From Myxococcales bacterium (GTDB taxonomy: Bacteria; Myxococcota_A; UBA9160; UBA4427), in contig DUCN01000098.1 in NCBI GenBank assembly GCA_012959805.1, positions 195,646 through 259,645 of the forward strand: a DNA stretch of 64,000 bases. Direction: 5' to 3'. The position numbers were made by a program, and so were the translations under genes. The notes under the pieces are model-generated. The model worked only from the letters and a program-made list of their open reading frames with translations. It did no database searches and was not told the DNA's origin. Shown piece by piece: positions 55,382-64,000 of the stretch (position 1 is its first letter; every line of letters begins with the position of its first letter).

Positions 55382-56836
55382 CTAGTTGGGCTTGGTCTGG
55401 GTATAGCGTTCGCTGCGTAGAATCTTCATGAGTTCACCGCCTTCGAAGATCTCGTTGCCCAGCTGTCCATTGATCAAGGCAGTCTCAGCCGCTGACCAGG
55501 CGTTCCCAGTTCTAGCTCCTAGCCGAACAATGTCCTCCCCCGGTCGCGTCAGCACAACATGAAGGCGGTTGATACGAATCTTCGATCGGAGTTCATCACT
55601 CAAAGGCTTGAAGCTCCGTGACGTCAGCAAGATCTGACCGAGGTATCGGCTCGCAGCCGACGACGGGCCAGCGCCGACGATTCGCCACGTCGACTCTGCG
55701 AACGGGAAGAAGGTCACGCGAGCGACGATCCCTCGGCCGAACCCGCCACCCTCGTATCCATAACGAAGGGCTTCGAAGTCTCCGAGTCGAATCTTCTTTT
55801 TTTCCGTGACTCGAACGCGATAGTCCTTCTCTGCCCTGGCTGAGAAGCCGTCTGCAAGCTCGATGAGATCGCCTGCTGGCAGATCCCCGGTCAGGTAGAT
55901 CACGGCTTCGCCACGGGCTGCCGTAGCACCGACTGCGCTTGCGGAGTTTGATGTACGCCAACCCTTCGGAAAGCGAATTTCGAAGTCGAGTTCCGGATGG
56001 AGGAAGTGGTCGTCAACAAACACCCCAGCCTCCGGTCGGTCGCCAATCACCATGCCGTCGATCTCGTCGAGTAGACGAACGCGCGTATCACCCAAATCTG
56101 GATCTCGGACCCAACGCAGCTCATGAGAACGCATTGCCGTTGCGGTGGCGCGTTCTCGCGATCCAGGGTGGGTGTCAAAGAAGGTCTGTCTTTGAGGCGA
56201 GCCAATCAGTAGACGCTCTCGCTGATCCAACCTTCGCATGAAGGTCGACATGCCGATCGGGTCGTAGCCGGCGGCGGCCGCGAGCTTCTGACCGAGAGCA
56301 TCCGCTTCGCGCTCCATATCACGACCATACGCGGCGATCATACGCGCCCTGGAGAAGCTCGGAGCAAATGCCTTCTGGTAGCGAATGATCGCCTGTTGCT
56401 GGGCCGAATGTCTACGCGCGGCATGTACGATTTCATGACCAATAACACAAGCGAGCTCGTCTTCGTTATTCACGAGCGCGAGCAAACCGCGAGAGATGAA
56501 GATGTGGCCGCCGGGTAGCGCGAAGGCGTTTGGCTCCATCTGATCGACGACCGAGAAGCGATACGCAAAGTCGCGCCGCGGAAGCCCGCGTAAAAGTTTC
56601 TTCCCGATTCGATTGACGTACGCGACGAGCTTCGGGTCATCGAGCAGACCAATTTCGGCGGCCACCGACTCCGAGGCCTCCTGCCCTGCGCGAACATCAT
56701 CCTCGGTTGTCAGAAGAATGGTGCGCTTCGGACGTTTCTTGGTTTGGTCCGACTTCTTTCCAGAGCTGGCGCAGCCGGAAGAAACGGCAACGAAGAGAAG
56801 ACAGACGAGGATCGTTCTGAATGGGCTGACACGCAT
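55382..56836 (-). CDS. M48-family metallopeptidase lipoprotein (BepA/LoiP-like)
   Basis: 484 residues from MRVSPFRTIL; the lipobox is VAVSSGCAS. HEIVH (HExxH) and the downstream zinc ligand Glu in READALG give the M48 site. PNAFALPGGHIFISRGLLAL is typical of M48 proteins. The C-terminal half is an additional domain of unknown role. Related lipoproteins help assemble or degrade outer-membrane proteins in the periplasm. It starts 4 bases after the stop of the substrate-binding protein gene, so the three lipoprotein genes form one unit. Confidence 0.88.
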   Translation of the reverse strand: MRVSPFRTILVCLLFVAVSSGCASSGKKSDQTKKRPKRTILLTTEDDVRAGQEASESVAAEIGLLDDPKLVAYVNRIGKKLLRGLPRRDFAYRFSVVDQMEPNAFALPGGHIFISRGLLALVNNEDELACVIGHEIVHAARRHSAQQQAIIRYQKAFAPSFSRARMIAAYGRDMEREADALGQKLAAAAGYDPIGMSTFMRRLDQRERLLIGSPQRQTFFDTHPGSRERATATAMRSHELRWVRDPDLGDTRVRLLDEIDGMVIGDRPEAGVFVDDHFLHPELDFEIRFPKGWRTSNSASAVGATAARGEAVIYLTGDLPAGDLIELADGFSARAEKDYRVRVTEKKKIRLGDFEALRYGYEGGGFGRGIVARVTFFPFAESTWRIVGAGPSSAASRYLGQILLTSRSFKPLSDELRSKIRINRLHVVLTRPGEDIVRLGARTGNAWSAAETALINGQLGNEIFEGGELMKILRSERYTQTKPN

Positions 56837-56840
56837 CGGA

Positions 56841-57698
56841 TCAGGGCATCTCCGAGAGCCACTCACCCGCATTGAGCCAGCGCGCCTTCATCTGAATCAA
56901 TTGCCCGGTGTATTCGAGGGTATTCAGATAATTTTGGACCAGATTCGAGAAAAGCGGCGAATTCGGGGGAAGAGCTATGCCGAGAGGTTCCGTCGTAAAG
57001 GGTGACGCAAGGGTGGCGAGCTCGAGCTCTGGATTGCGCACGATCTGGAACTGAACAAAAGGAAGATCGGCAACGAGTCCATCAATCTCACCGTGCGCAA
57101 TCCCCGCTACCGCCGCTTCCTGATCTTCGATGCCGACGAATTTCGCGAGCGGAAAGGCCTCGAGGATCAGCGCCTCGCCGGTCGACCCTTCAAGCGCCGC
57201 CCAAGATCGTTCCGGGGAATTCAGACTCGCCTGCGTGAGTAACGTTTTAGCTAATTCAGATCGCGTAAGCAGGCTCGATCCGGAGATCAGATACGGCCCT
57301 GCGAAGGCGACGCGCGCGTTGCGAGCCGGCGTGATCGTCATGCTGGAAATCACCATATCGAATTGCCCGGCTTCTAGACCCGTAAGCAGGTTCGAGAATG
57401 GCGACTCGACCAGAACCAGCTCGAGCTTCATGGCCTCCGCCAGCGCCTGCCCCAATTCGACGTCGAGCCCGATCATTTCGCCCGATTTGTTTTTCATATT
57501 GAGGGGCGGCTGCGTTCCAGTGATGCCCACACGAAGCGCTCCGGACTTGATGATCCGATGAAGAACTTCCGTCTCCATTCCTGACCGAGTGCCGGAATTC
57601 AAAGCGGATAATGATTGGCATCCCGTTGCGACCAGAATCAGAACCAACAGCACCAAGTATGGGAATTTTTTTCGAAACTGGGTCCGGATTGAGAACAC
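56841..57698 (-). CDS. Solute-binding lipoprotein, amino-acid-type (SBP_bac_3)
   Basis: 285 residues. Lipobox in LILVATGCQS. LRVGITGTQPPLNMKNKSGE, IGLDVELGQALAEAM and FDMVISSMTITPARNARVAF follow the family 3 periplasmic binding fold of amino-acid ABC transporters. No permease or ATPase gene is nearby. It may serve as an orphan receptor or feed a distant transporter. First gene of the lipoprotein trio. The 57699-57976 gap upstream has no supported gene. Confidence 0.88.
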   Translation of the reverse strand: MFSIRTQFRKKFPYLVLLVLILVATGCQSLSALNSGTRSGMETEVLHRIIKSGALRVGITGTQPPLNMKNKSGEMIGLDVELGQALAEAMKLELVLVESPFSNLLTGLEAGQFDMVISSMTITPARNARVAFAGPYLISGSSLLTRSELAKTLLTQASLNSPERSWAALEGSTGEALILEAFPLAKFVGIEDQEAAVAGIAHGEIDGLVADLPFVQFQIVRNPELELATLASPFTTEPLGIALPPNSPLFSNLVQNYLNTLEYTGQLIQMKARWLNAGEWLSEMP

Positions 57699-57976
57699 TT
57701 CGGCTCCGATTGACGTGAGTAGGCTTGAGGCGATCGTGGACAGGGTCGGGGGGCAAATAATGCAGGCGAACTATAGAGGAATCCGTAAAGGATTGTGGAG
57801 CGACCAGCCGTCGACTGGCCTGCTATTTCGATTCAGGGTTAGAATGCCGACGAGTCGACCGGCTGGACCGGTCCCGGAGAACGAATGGCGTATTGGCGGA
57901 TCACCCAGAACCTCCCGGATCGAACGAAGCTTGGGCTCATCCTTTCCCCTCTCGATCCGTCCGAAGTCCTATTGCG

Positions 57977-58996
57977 ATGAGACTCGTTCGGACGCTCGTC
58001 ACGATGATCGCCGTTGTATTCTCGATCTGGGCCGCCTCGGCAATCTGGATCGACGGGCCGCTTTCGGTCTGGATCCTGGCGCCAATTCTCGGCGGCTTCC
58101 TGGTGACGAGCGTCGGTCTTTTCCTCGTCGTGAAACGCAGGATTCCGAGCCTCATTCCCAACCAGCCCTACTCTCTGTTCGCGATCTTCGCCGGCGGCGT
58201 GCCAAGCCTCTGCGTTCTCGTATGGTGGCTCAACATACCAGCAAGCAATGATCGTGATTGGATCGACGAAGTCGAACGACCGCCAAGGGTCGAAATCATT
58301 GGCGACCGACTGAGGATCGAGAACGTTCGTAATTTCGACTACCGAACGGGGGAGGATTACACCCCTCGATGGGAAACGCGCGAGTACGATCTGTCCCAAC
58401 TCCGAGGTGTCGATCTATTCCTGTCGACCTGGGGCTCACCGCTGATCGCGCATACGATTGCGAGCTGGGATTTCGGCGACGATCAGCATCTCGCGATTTC
58501 GATCGAAACCCGGAAGGAAATCGGCGAAGAGTACTCCGCGGTGCTCGGATTCTTTCGGCAATACGAGCTCTATTATGTGGTCGCCGATGAACGAGATGTC
58601 GTCCGTGTTCGAACGAATTTTCGCGGGGAAGACGTCCGTCTCTATCATCTCGAGACGAAGCCTGCCGTCGCTCGCGAAATCCTTCTCGACTACATCAAAG
58701 AGATCAATCAGCTGACGCTCGAACCCACCTGGTACAACGCGCTCACCCACAACTGCACGACGAATATTCGACATCATGTGCAACACGTCGCGCCATCCGG
58801 CGGCCTCATGGATTGGCGTGTTCTCGTCAATGGCCGTTTGGATGAGCTGGGCTACGAGCGCGGAAACGTAGACACGAGCCTGCCCTTCGAAACGCTTCGG
58901 GAAACGAGTCGAATCAGCGAGCGCGCAAAGATCGCTCCCACCGATTCGAGCTTTACGGCCTGGATCCGTGAGGGGCTGCCGGGCGAACACGACTAA
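57977..58996 (+). CDS. DUF4105 membrane protein
   Basis: 339 residues from the ATG at 57977. Three membrane helices lie in the first 90 residues. The rest shows the DUF4105 pattern: TIASWDFGDDQHLAISIETR, GFFRQYELYYVVADERD and LEPTWYNALTHNCTTNIR. The Cys and His of NALTHNCTTN, together with Asp/His in the SWDFGDDQHL-type block, suggest a papain-like or NlpC/P60-like catalytic site, unproven. Function unknown. Confidence 0.82.
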   Translation: MRLVRTLVTMIAVVFSIWAASAIWIDGPLSVWILAPILGGFLVTSVGLFLVVKRRIPSLIPNQPYSLFAIFAGGVPSLCVLVWWLNIPASNDRDWIDEVERPPRVEIIGDRLRIENVRNFDYRTGEDYTPRWETREYDLSQLRGVDLFLSTWGSPLIAHTIASWDFGDDQHLAISIETRKEIGEEYSAVLGFFRQYELYYVVADERDVVRVRTNFRGEDVRLYHLETKPAVAREILLDYIKEINQLTLEPTWYNALTHNCTTNIRHHVQHVAPSGGLMDWRVLVNGRLDELGYERGNVDTSLPFETLRETSRISERAKIAPTDSSFTAWIREGLPGEHD

Positions 58997-59019
58997 CAGT
59001 CTGGTCGCGTGGTCTAAAT

Positions 59020-59644
59020 CGGCGGTCACCCTAAAGATCACCGCATAAAGAACGGGTACGATCACCATCGTCAGAACGGTCGCCACAACGAGCCCGGCGA
59101 TGATCGTGACTGCCATCGACACGAACGAGCATGCCATCGACGACGACAATGGCGTTATCGACCAACATGCCAAGAGAAATGCGTTCGAGCGCAACATTCA
59201 CGGAGTCGAGAAATGGAAAGCTGTCGGCAATCGTCAGCACGAGCATGAAGCCGATCAAGAGGCCACTGCGTAGTCCCATGAAGACCAGCAAATCGTCGAC
59301 CACAACGGAGAATCCACCGCCCGGAGGTAGACTGCGCTGGGCATCGCTGACCTTTCGTCGAAGCTCGCACCAGACCTGCGGCAGCGTCGACTTGTCGTAC
59401 TGGTCCTTGATCCGAACCGTGACGACCGACATTCCGCGATCTGGTTTCGACTCGACCTCCTTCAATTGGCCCAGCTGCTGTGCAGCAACCTCGATCTTTT
59501 CACTGACTTCCTCGGCGACTTCGGAGGCCGACGCGCCAGCATATGGGGTATGGAGTTGAAGGACATCAGTCCGACGCCAAGGAGAACAAAGACGAGAAAC
59601 AGGGTCGTTGTGCGATTACGTAGGGCGATATTCGCGAGGTTCAT
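59020..59644 (-). pseudogene. RND efflux pump, heavily deleted
   Basis: Reading the minus strand: MNLANIALRNRTTTLFLVFV and LLGVGLMSFNS (first membrane helix of an AcrB/MexB-type pump); a frameshift; then in another frame GQLKEVESKPDRGMSVVTVR, KDQYDKSTLPQVW and VSDAQRSLPPGGGFSVVVDD. The sequence then jumps to LRSGLLIGFMLVLTI, VALERISLGMLVDNAIVVVD and, in a third frame, VVATVLTMVIVPVLYAVIF. About 1000 residues have shrunk to about 200 by several internal deletions and at least two frameshifts. No function is possible. Confidence 0.85.
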
Positions 59645-59654
59645 GATGTCTCCG

Positions 59655-59997
59655 CTATTGCGTCAATCTTGACACGACGAATCCGTCGTGAAGGAAACTC
59701 ACGCCCGAGACCGCAACCCACTCATTTCCCGATAACCCCTTCGTGACCCGAATGTGGCCCTCGCAAAGCATCTCCTTGCCGGGAGTCGGAAACGAAAGCG
59801 TCGTCGCGAATCCGCGACCATCGAGTGCGTTGATCGAAATCGTGGGACGCGTTCGGTGCGTGCGTTCCTCGAGACTAACGCCGTCTTCCATCCTCGCGGC
59901 ATCCTGCTCAGAAATCGGGTGGCGCTACATCCTCACCACAAGCGACCAGAATCATGCTGGCGATGGCGAGCAACAATGCAGGTTTCAAAATGTTCAT
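59655..59997 (-). pseudogene. RND periplasmic adaptor lipoprotein, deleted
   Basis: From the ATG at 59997 the minus strand reads MNILKPALLLAIASMILVAC, a lipoprotein signal peptide, and stops after 29 codons. The later open part contains HIRVTKGLSGNEWVAVSGVS and FLHDGFVVSRLTQ, the usual membrane-proximal end of RND adaptors. The hairpin and lipoyl domains are missing. It lies directly upstream of the decayed pump, as in an intact adaptor-pump operon. Confidence 0.75.
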
Positions 59998-60130
59998 TCT
60001 GGACGGCCCTCCGTCGAGGTCGTGGACACTCAAATTGGCACCACGAGGCTCTTGCACGATGCTAGGCTATGCACTCGAATTGGACTCGTGCCGGGGCATG
60101 GAGTTGGTTCGCGGGTGCGATGTCACTAGA

Positions 60131-60158
60131 CTGACGTTCGGATTTGCCCTATTACAAT
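60131..60158 (+). promoter_or_regulatory. Candidate promoter of the flavoprotein gene
   Basis: CTGACG (60131-60136) and TACAAT (60153-60158) are separated by 16 bases, close to sigma-70 consensus. Located 29 bases before the chosen GTG start. Confidence 0.4.
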
Positions 60159-60186
60159 GGTTGGACATGTGGCGAGGAGGCAACAA

Positions 60187-61653
60187 GTGGGCTCGGAACA
60201 TTGCGATGTCTTGATAGTAGGCGGTGGGCCCGGTGGAATCAGCGCGGCGAGCAAGATCGCGCTCAGCGGGAAGAAGTCGATCATCATCAACGATGGTCCG
60301 TTGATGGGTTACGGGATTGAGGGGGCATTCAAGTCCAAGGCTGGGTACGAAATCGCGCGTGAGTACACACACGTCTCCTTTCGTGACGACGTGTTCGGGC
60401 AGATTCCAGCGATGGATTTTGGCTCACTCCAGCGAGGCATCGAGCAATCGGCCGCCAGCTTGACCTCTATGTTGGAAGCTCGTCTATCGCGGCTCGACAT
60501 CGAAGTCGTGCAGGGCCGAGGCACATTCTTGGATCCACACACCATAATGGTCGGCGATACGCAGTATTCAGGAGACCATATCGTCATCGCCACCGGGACG
60601 CGACCGAGAACGCTGCCAGGCGTAACCGTCGATGGGAGGAGAGTGATCACCAGCGACGAGGCAGTCAACTTGTCGCGTTCGCCGAAAAGTGTGTTGATTT
60701 TGGGCGCCGGAGTCATCGGCTGTGAGTTCGCCACCATGTTCAACGCCATGGGTTCAGAAGTTCATCTCGTGGATTCCAAGGAACACATCATGTCCAACGA
60801 AGACACGGATATCAGCGCATTTATTCAACATGCGTTTGACGCCATGGGCATCCATGTCATCCCCTCCAGTCGCTTCGAGAGCCACGCGTTATCGGAGAAC
60901 TCCGTCCGCACCGTGTTATCGACTGGAGAAATCGAGACCGAGATGATTCTGCTGGCCGTGGGACGCACCCCCTGCACGAATAGCCTTGGCCTCGAGACAG
61001 CGGGCGTCACGATCGACGAGCGTGGAAACATTCTGGTGAATTCGAACTGTCAGACCAACGTCGCTCACATCTATGCCGTGGGCGATGTCGGAACGCGAGA
61101 CGTACCCAGCGACTTGTCACTCGTTCATGTCGCTGAAGCCGAAGGACGATCGGCCGCCGCGCATATTCTCGGTACCCAATGTGCTCAAGGCCTGGACCAC
61201 GTCCCCTACATCGTGTTCTCCGCTCCCATGTTGGCGGGTGCCGGCGTGACCGAGGCCTACGCACGAGAACGCTGCGGAAGCGTTCGAGTCGGTAAGTACC
61301 CCTATACGCGTAATCATCGCGCCCATGCGATCGCCCCACCGATCGGATTCGTGAAGCTCATCGTCGGCCCGCCCGGCGATGACCGGATTCTCGGCGTCCG
61401 CGCCCTAGGCCCGAGCGCCGATACGATTGTCGGCGCCGCGGCCATCATGATCGAACGAGGGCTCCCCTACACCTACATCCTCGAGTCGATCTTTCCGCAT
61501 CCATCGCTACTGGAATGCTTGAAGGGGGCAGCGGAAGTCATTGCCGGCGATGCTCTCCAGTACGAAGAAGGCGAAGAACTCACCATCGCACAAGCGTACA
61601 GCGGCAGGAGTTCGCGGACCGATCGAAATGATTCCGCCCACTTTCTTGAGTGA
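60187..61653 (+). CDS. FAD/NAD(P) oxidoreductase of the disulfide reductase family, redox cysteines absent
   Basis: 488 residues from a GTG at 60187 with GAGGAGG six bases upstream. FAD motif VLIVGGGPGGISAA, NAD motif VLILGAGVIGCEFA, second FAD motif HIYAVGDVG and the C-terminal FPHPSLLE (interface His-Glu) show the lipoamide-dehydrogenase/SthA fold. At the place of the CxxxxC active site the sequence reads MGYGIEGAFKSKAGYE, with no Cys. It may work as an NAD(P) transhydrogenase or another flavin reductase rather than a dithiol enzyme. No partner subunit is adjacent. Confidence 0.83.
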   Translation: MGSEHCDVLIVGGGPGGISAASKIALSGKKSIIINDGPLMGYGIEGAFKSKAGYEIAREYTHVSFRDDVFGQIPAMDFGSLQRGIEQSAASLTSMLEARLSRLDIEVVQGRGTFLDPHTIMVGDTQYSGDHIVIATGTRPRTLPGVTVDGRRVITSDEAVNLSRSPKSVLILGAGVIGCEFATMFNAMGSEVHLVDSKEHIMSNEDTDISAFIQHAFDAMGIHVIPSSRFESHALSENSVRTVLSTGEIETEMILLAVGRTPCTNSLGLETAGVTIDERGNILVNSNCQTNVAHIYAVGDVGTRDVPSDLSLVHVAEAEGRSAAAHILGTQCAQGLDHVPYIVFSAPMLAGAGVTEAYARERCGSVRVGKYPYTRNHRAHAIAPPIGFVKLIVGPPGDDRILGVRALGPSADTIVGAAAIMIERGLPYTYILESIFPHPSLLECLKGAAEVIAGDALQYEEGEELTIAQAYSGRSSRTDRNDSAHFLE

Positions 61654-62151
61654 GATCCAGCAGTAGGAAACGCCGAATCTCGTATTCGATCCGCGCCCCA
61701 CGCTTTCGCGCCCGATCATTTCTAGGCTCGCGCTCGAAAACCCTCAAATACACCCAGCAAGCCTGCCAGATCTGTCTTTTTCCTGCGTAGTGTTCCGCGC
61801 GGAAGATCACGAGGAGTGGACGCCACTCGAGTTCGCCCGCGCTTGCTTCCCGATCCATAATCGTTCTCTGTCGTCGTAGACCGCCGGCGGCGTCGGGGGC
61901 CTAGTTTCGGGTTGTGATTTGGGCGCGGTTGGGGCGCGGTTGGGGCGCGCAATCCGGGCCATGGACCGAGTCGCAATCCGGTCATTGTATCCACGGGTCC
62001 GCGCAGTTCCGGGGCCCCCAGCATGCCCAAGCAAGCGCTCGAGCCGCAGCGCAAGGCCCCGGCAACTTCGTTCGACCGAACTCCAGTCGAAGTCGGACAG
62101 TAGCCGATGGGCCCCCTTGCCAGGGATCGCGGGTTATAGTGGGGAGCAGCC
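61654..62151. other. Intergenic region without supported gene
   Basis: About 500 bases between the flavoprotein and the glycosyltransferase genes. Short open frames on both strands show no motif. Contains the GC-rich 11-base repeat listed separately. The start of the glycosyltransferase is preceded by GGGGAGCAGCC. Confidence 0.45.
61921..61950. repeat. 11-bp direct repeat, about 2.7 copies
   Basis: GGGGCGCGGTT is repeated head to tail (partial first copy 61921-61930, full copy 61931-61941, partial third 61942-61950). Confidence 0.8.
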
Positions 62152-62988
62152 ATGAACCTCTCCCACCCAACCTCCGCCGTGGCCGTCCAGCCGGCTCCAG
62201 CGCTCTCGCTGGTCTTCCCCGCCTTCAACGAGGCCTCGAATCTTCCCGCGCTTCTCGAGAGTGCGCTTTCGATTGGCGTAGGCCTCGATGTCGATTTCGA
62301 AATCGTCATCGTCGATGATGGTTCGCAAGACCGAAGCGCGGAACTACTCATCGCCGCCTCCCAGCAAGACCCACGAATTCGCGCCGTGCATCACGCCGCC
62401 AACCAGGGCTACGGCGCAGCGCTTCGCTCCGGACTCCGCGAAGCCCGGGGCGAACTCGTCTTCTTTAGCGACGCCGATCTCCAGTTTGATCTGGCAGAGA
62501 TTCGAAGGCTGCTCGAATTCGCCGAGGCGTTCGATATCGTCGCCGGATATCGCGCACCCCGGCGAGACCCCTGGATTCGGCGCGCAATCGCTGGATTATG
62601 GGGCGGACTCGTTCGCCTCCTATTCGATCTGCCCGTCCGCGATGTCGACTGCGCCTTCAAGGTCTTCCGGCGCGAAGTGCTCGACGCGATTCCGATCGAA
62701 TCGATCGGTGCTTTCGTGAACACCGAGATCCTGGCCCGCGCACGAGCCGCAGGATTCGTCATCAAGCAAGTCCCCGTCACGCATCGCCCGCGCCAATCGG
62801 GTCGCCAGACCGGCGCGCATCCACGCGTGATCCTTCGCGCCATCGTCGAACTCTCCCAGCTCTACAGCGAACTTCGCGCGCCGATGGTTCGCCGACTCCC
62901 ACCCGCCGATACTTCAGGTGCGCGCGGCCGCCGCCGGCCACGCATCCGAAATGTCACCGACCTGGGTCCCTTCGGCACGACCCAATAG
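62152..62988 (+). CDS. Family 2 glycosyltransferase, dolichol-phosphate-mannose-synthase-like
   Basis: 278 residues. GT-A fold with LVFPAFNEASNLPALL, VIVDDGSQDRSAELL (nucleotide-binding Asp pair), FSDADLQFD (DxD metal motif), and VDCAFKVFRREVLD. This matches polyprenyl-phosphate sugar transferases and related enzymes. There are no C-terminal membrane helices, so it is probably membrane-associated through partners. Five bases separate it from the next gene, also a glycosyltransferase. Confidence 0.88.
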   Translation: MNLSHPTSAVAVQPAPALSLVFPAFNEASNLPALLESALSIGVGLDVDFEIVIVDDGSQDRSAELLIAASQQDPRIRAVHHAANQGYGAALRSGLREARGELVFFSDADLQFDLAEIRRLLEFAEAFDIVAGYRAPRRDPWIRRAIAGLWGGLVRLLFDLPVRDVDCAFKVFRREVLDAIPIESIGAFVNTEILARARAAGFVIKQVPVTHRPRQSGRQTGAHPRVILRAIVELSQLYSELRAPMVRRLPPADTSGARGRRRPRIRNVTDLGPFGTTQ

Positions 62989-62993
62989 CCAAC

Positions 62994-64000
62994 ATGCGAC
63001 TTCTCCTGGTCGGCGCTTTCCCCTATCCCCACAATCAGGGCTCCCAGATCTACTTTCAGGAACAGGCCATCGCGCTGCGTTCTCTGGGTGCCGAAATCTC
63101 GCTTCTGACCTACGGCGAGGCGAACTCCGGCGGTCACCCCGAAGCAAAAGCAAGGTCTGCCCAGTACTGGCGAGCCCTCGATGGTTTCGATCACCACCGG
63201 TCGCCAAAATGGACGGCTCCCACCACAACTCGCGCCGGACCCAGCTGGTCGAAGCCCTTGGCGGATCTAGGCCTTGCCATGACGCTTCGCGACGCAATTG
63301 CGTCACACTCCGGAGATGACGCATTTGACGCAATCCTGACGCACAACGCAGAAGCGACCCTGACAGCCCTCCACGTGCTCGATCGACCTCGGCCACCGAT
63401 TCTCTACTGTGCGCATACGCTCCTGGGCCAAGAGCTGTCAGCCTACCTAAGAGGCCCTAAAACAAACAGTTTTATCGACAAACACAACCTCGTTGACTCA
63501 GCGGGCCGGATCGCGAATCTCCTGAATCGGCTCGGCGGAGGAATCGATGACTGGATGGCTCGACGCGTCGACGGCTGGATCGCTTTGACGCATTCGGCAG
63601 AATGCGTCATGCGTCAGGATGAGACCCGACCGGGCGCACAAATTCCGCCTGCCGTTCCCGATCCAATGGTCCATCCGGGGAGGCTGGAGCCCGATGCGAT
63701 TGCGCGCAGCCAGCATCTGGAACCCAATGGGTTCCTGCTCTATTCGGGAAACCTCGACGGATATCAAGAACTGGACATCCTTTGCGAGGCTGCGGCGCAG
63801 CTGGCGAGTCGACCCAGCGGCCATCGAATGCCCCTGGTCATCGCGAGCCATTCGGATCGGTCGGTGGTCGGCTGGTCCGATTCCATGCCGGGGGTCGAGT
63901 TTCGGCGCGTGGAATCCGTCGCCGAGATGCAGGCGCTGCTAGCGAGCGCTCGGGCGAGCCTGCTGCTGCGGCGGACCGGGGGTGGATTCCCGATCAAGCT
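62994..64000 (+). CDS. Family 4-type glycosyltransferase, 3' end outside window
   Basis: The frame is open from the ATG at 62994 to the last base (335 codons seen). MRLLLVGAFPYPHNQGSQIY is the GT4 opening with a glycine-rich loop; YCAHTLLGQEL and GWIALTHSAECVM lie in the N-terminal Rossmann domain. GFLLYSGNLDGYQELDILCE starts the C-terminal donor-binding domain, and LLLRRTGGGFPIK precedes the expected E-x7-E motif, which is cut off. It probably adds a sugar to a lipid-linked or exported glycan with the preceding enzyme. The two genes look like the start of a polysaccharide or glycolipid locus. Confidence 0.85.
   Translation, partial: MRLLLVGAFPYPHNQGSQIYFQEQAIALRSLGAEISLLTYGEANSGGHPEAKARSAQYWRALDGFDHHRSPKWTAPTTTRAGPSWSKPLADLGLAMTLRDAIASHSGDDAFDAILTHNAEATLTALHVLDRPRPPILYCAHTLLGQELSAYLRGPKTNSFIDKHNLVDSAGRIANLLNRLGGGIDDWMARRVDGWIALTHSAECVMRQDETRPGAQIPPAVPDPMVHPGRLEPDAIARSQHLEPNGFLLYSGNLDGYQELDILCEAAAQLASRPSGHRMPLVIASHSDRSVVGWSDSMPGVEFRRVESVAEMQALLASARASLLLRRTGGGFPIK

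Noticed and set aside
58436..59197. 253-codon minus-strand frame over the DUF4105 gene
   Set aside because: Only its first 50 codons match the decayed pump; the rest is antisense to the DUF4105 gene.
61722..62351. 209-codon minus-strand frame before the glycosyltransferase
   Set aside because: Overlaps the well-supported GT2 gene and has a low-complexity sequence without motif.

Overview
The window reads as a stretch of chromosome from a GC-rich (roughly 58-60% by eye), densely coding Gram-negative bacterium. A Myxococcota/Deltaproteobacteria-type or related lineage fits best. Supporting signs are a PilZ-like gene of the type expanded in myxobacteria, a single-chain biotin carboxylase/carboxyltransferase, a selenocysteine-type redoxin, F420 genes, several lipoproteins and Pal. 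No rRNA, tRNA, CRISPR array, intact insertion sequence or phage gene was seen, and the lineage assignment is an inference.

Left end (1-6.7 kb): a divergent dnaA-like gene whose 5' end lies outside the window (the frame is open from base 2), a glutathione S-transferase remnant, the FO-synthase pair cofG-cofH for coenzyme F420, and a membrane diguanylate cyclase.

Core (6.8-21.6 kb): twelve minus-strand genes with short gaps or overlaps. In transcription order they are an enoyl-ACP-reductase-like SDR, KAS III, FabA-like dehydratase/isomerase, FabG, FabZ-like dehydratase, KAS I/II, ACP, PlsC-like acyltransferase, 4'-phosphopantetheinyl transferase (with an 18-bp minisatellite in frame), an 1873-residue one-chain acyl-CoA carboxylase, an LpxL/HtrB-like acyltransferase and an SH3-domain lipoprotein. 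Together these cover malonyl-CoA supply, carrier activation, the whole elongation cycle, a branch to unsaturated chains and two acyl-transfer steps. Only FabD is missing. Non-standard motifs in the ACP and the KAS suggest a dedicated second type II fatty-acid system rather than the housekeeping set. This is the strongest candidate for an undescribed system here.

21.9-36.6 kb: a DnaQ-DinG helicase, a ThDP enzyme, Pal with its terminator, a redoxin with an in-frame UGA at the catalytic cysteine position plus a bacterial SECIS-like hairpin, an MFS permease, ThiI, a CWC-type small protein, a sigma-factor fragment, an alpha/beta hydrolase, SppA, a frameshifted PilZ-like gene and NudC.

36.6-52.6 kb: a catabolic/housekeeping mixture with a paired acyl-CoA dehydrogenase set, a PaaI thioesterase, an epimerase, VOC proteins, RlmE, an isolated rplC, an NAD-type isocitrate dehydrogenase-family gene, an alkaline-phosphatase-superfamily hydrolase and a serine beta-lactamase-like hydrolase.

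52.6-64 kb: three consecutive lipoprotein genes (solute-binding protein, M48 peptidase, alpha/beta hydrolase), a DUF4105 membrane protein, a badly decayed RND efflux operon, a flavoprotein disulfide reductase relative lacking the redox cysteines, and two glycosyltransferases, the last cut by the window end. At least five pseudogenes or gene remnants show ongoing decay between the conserved blocks.
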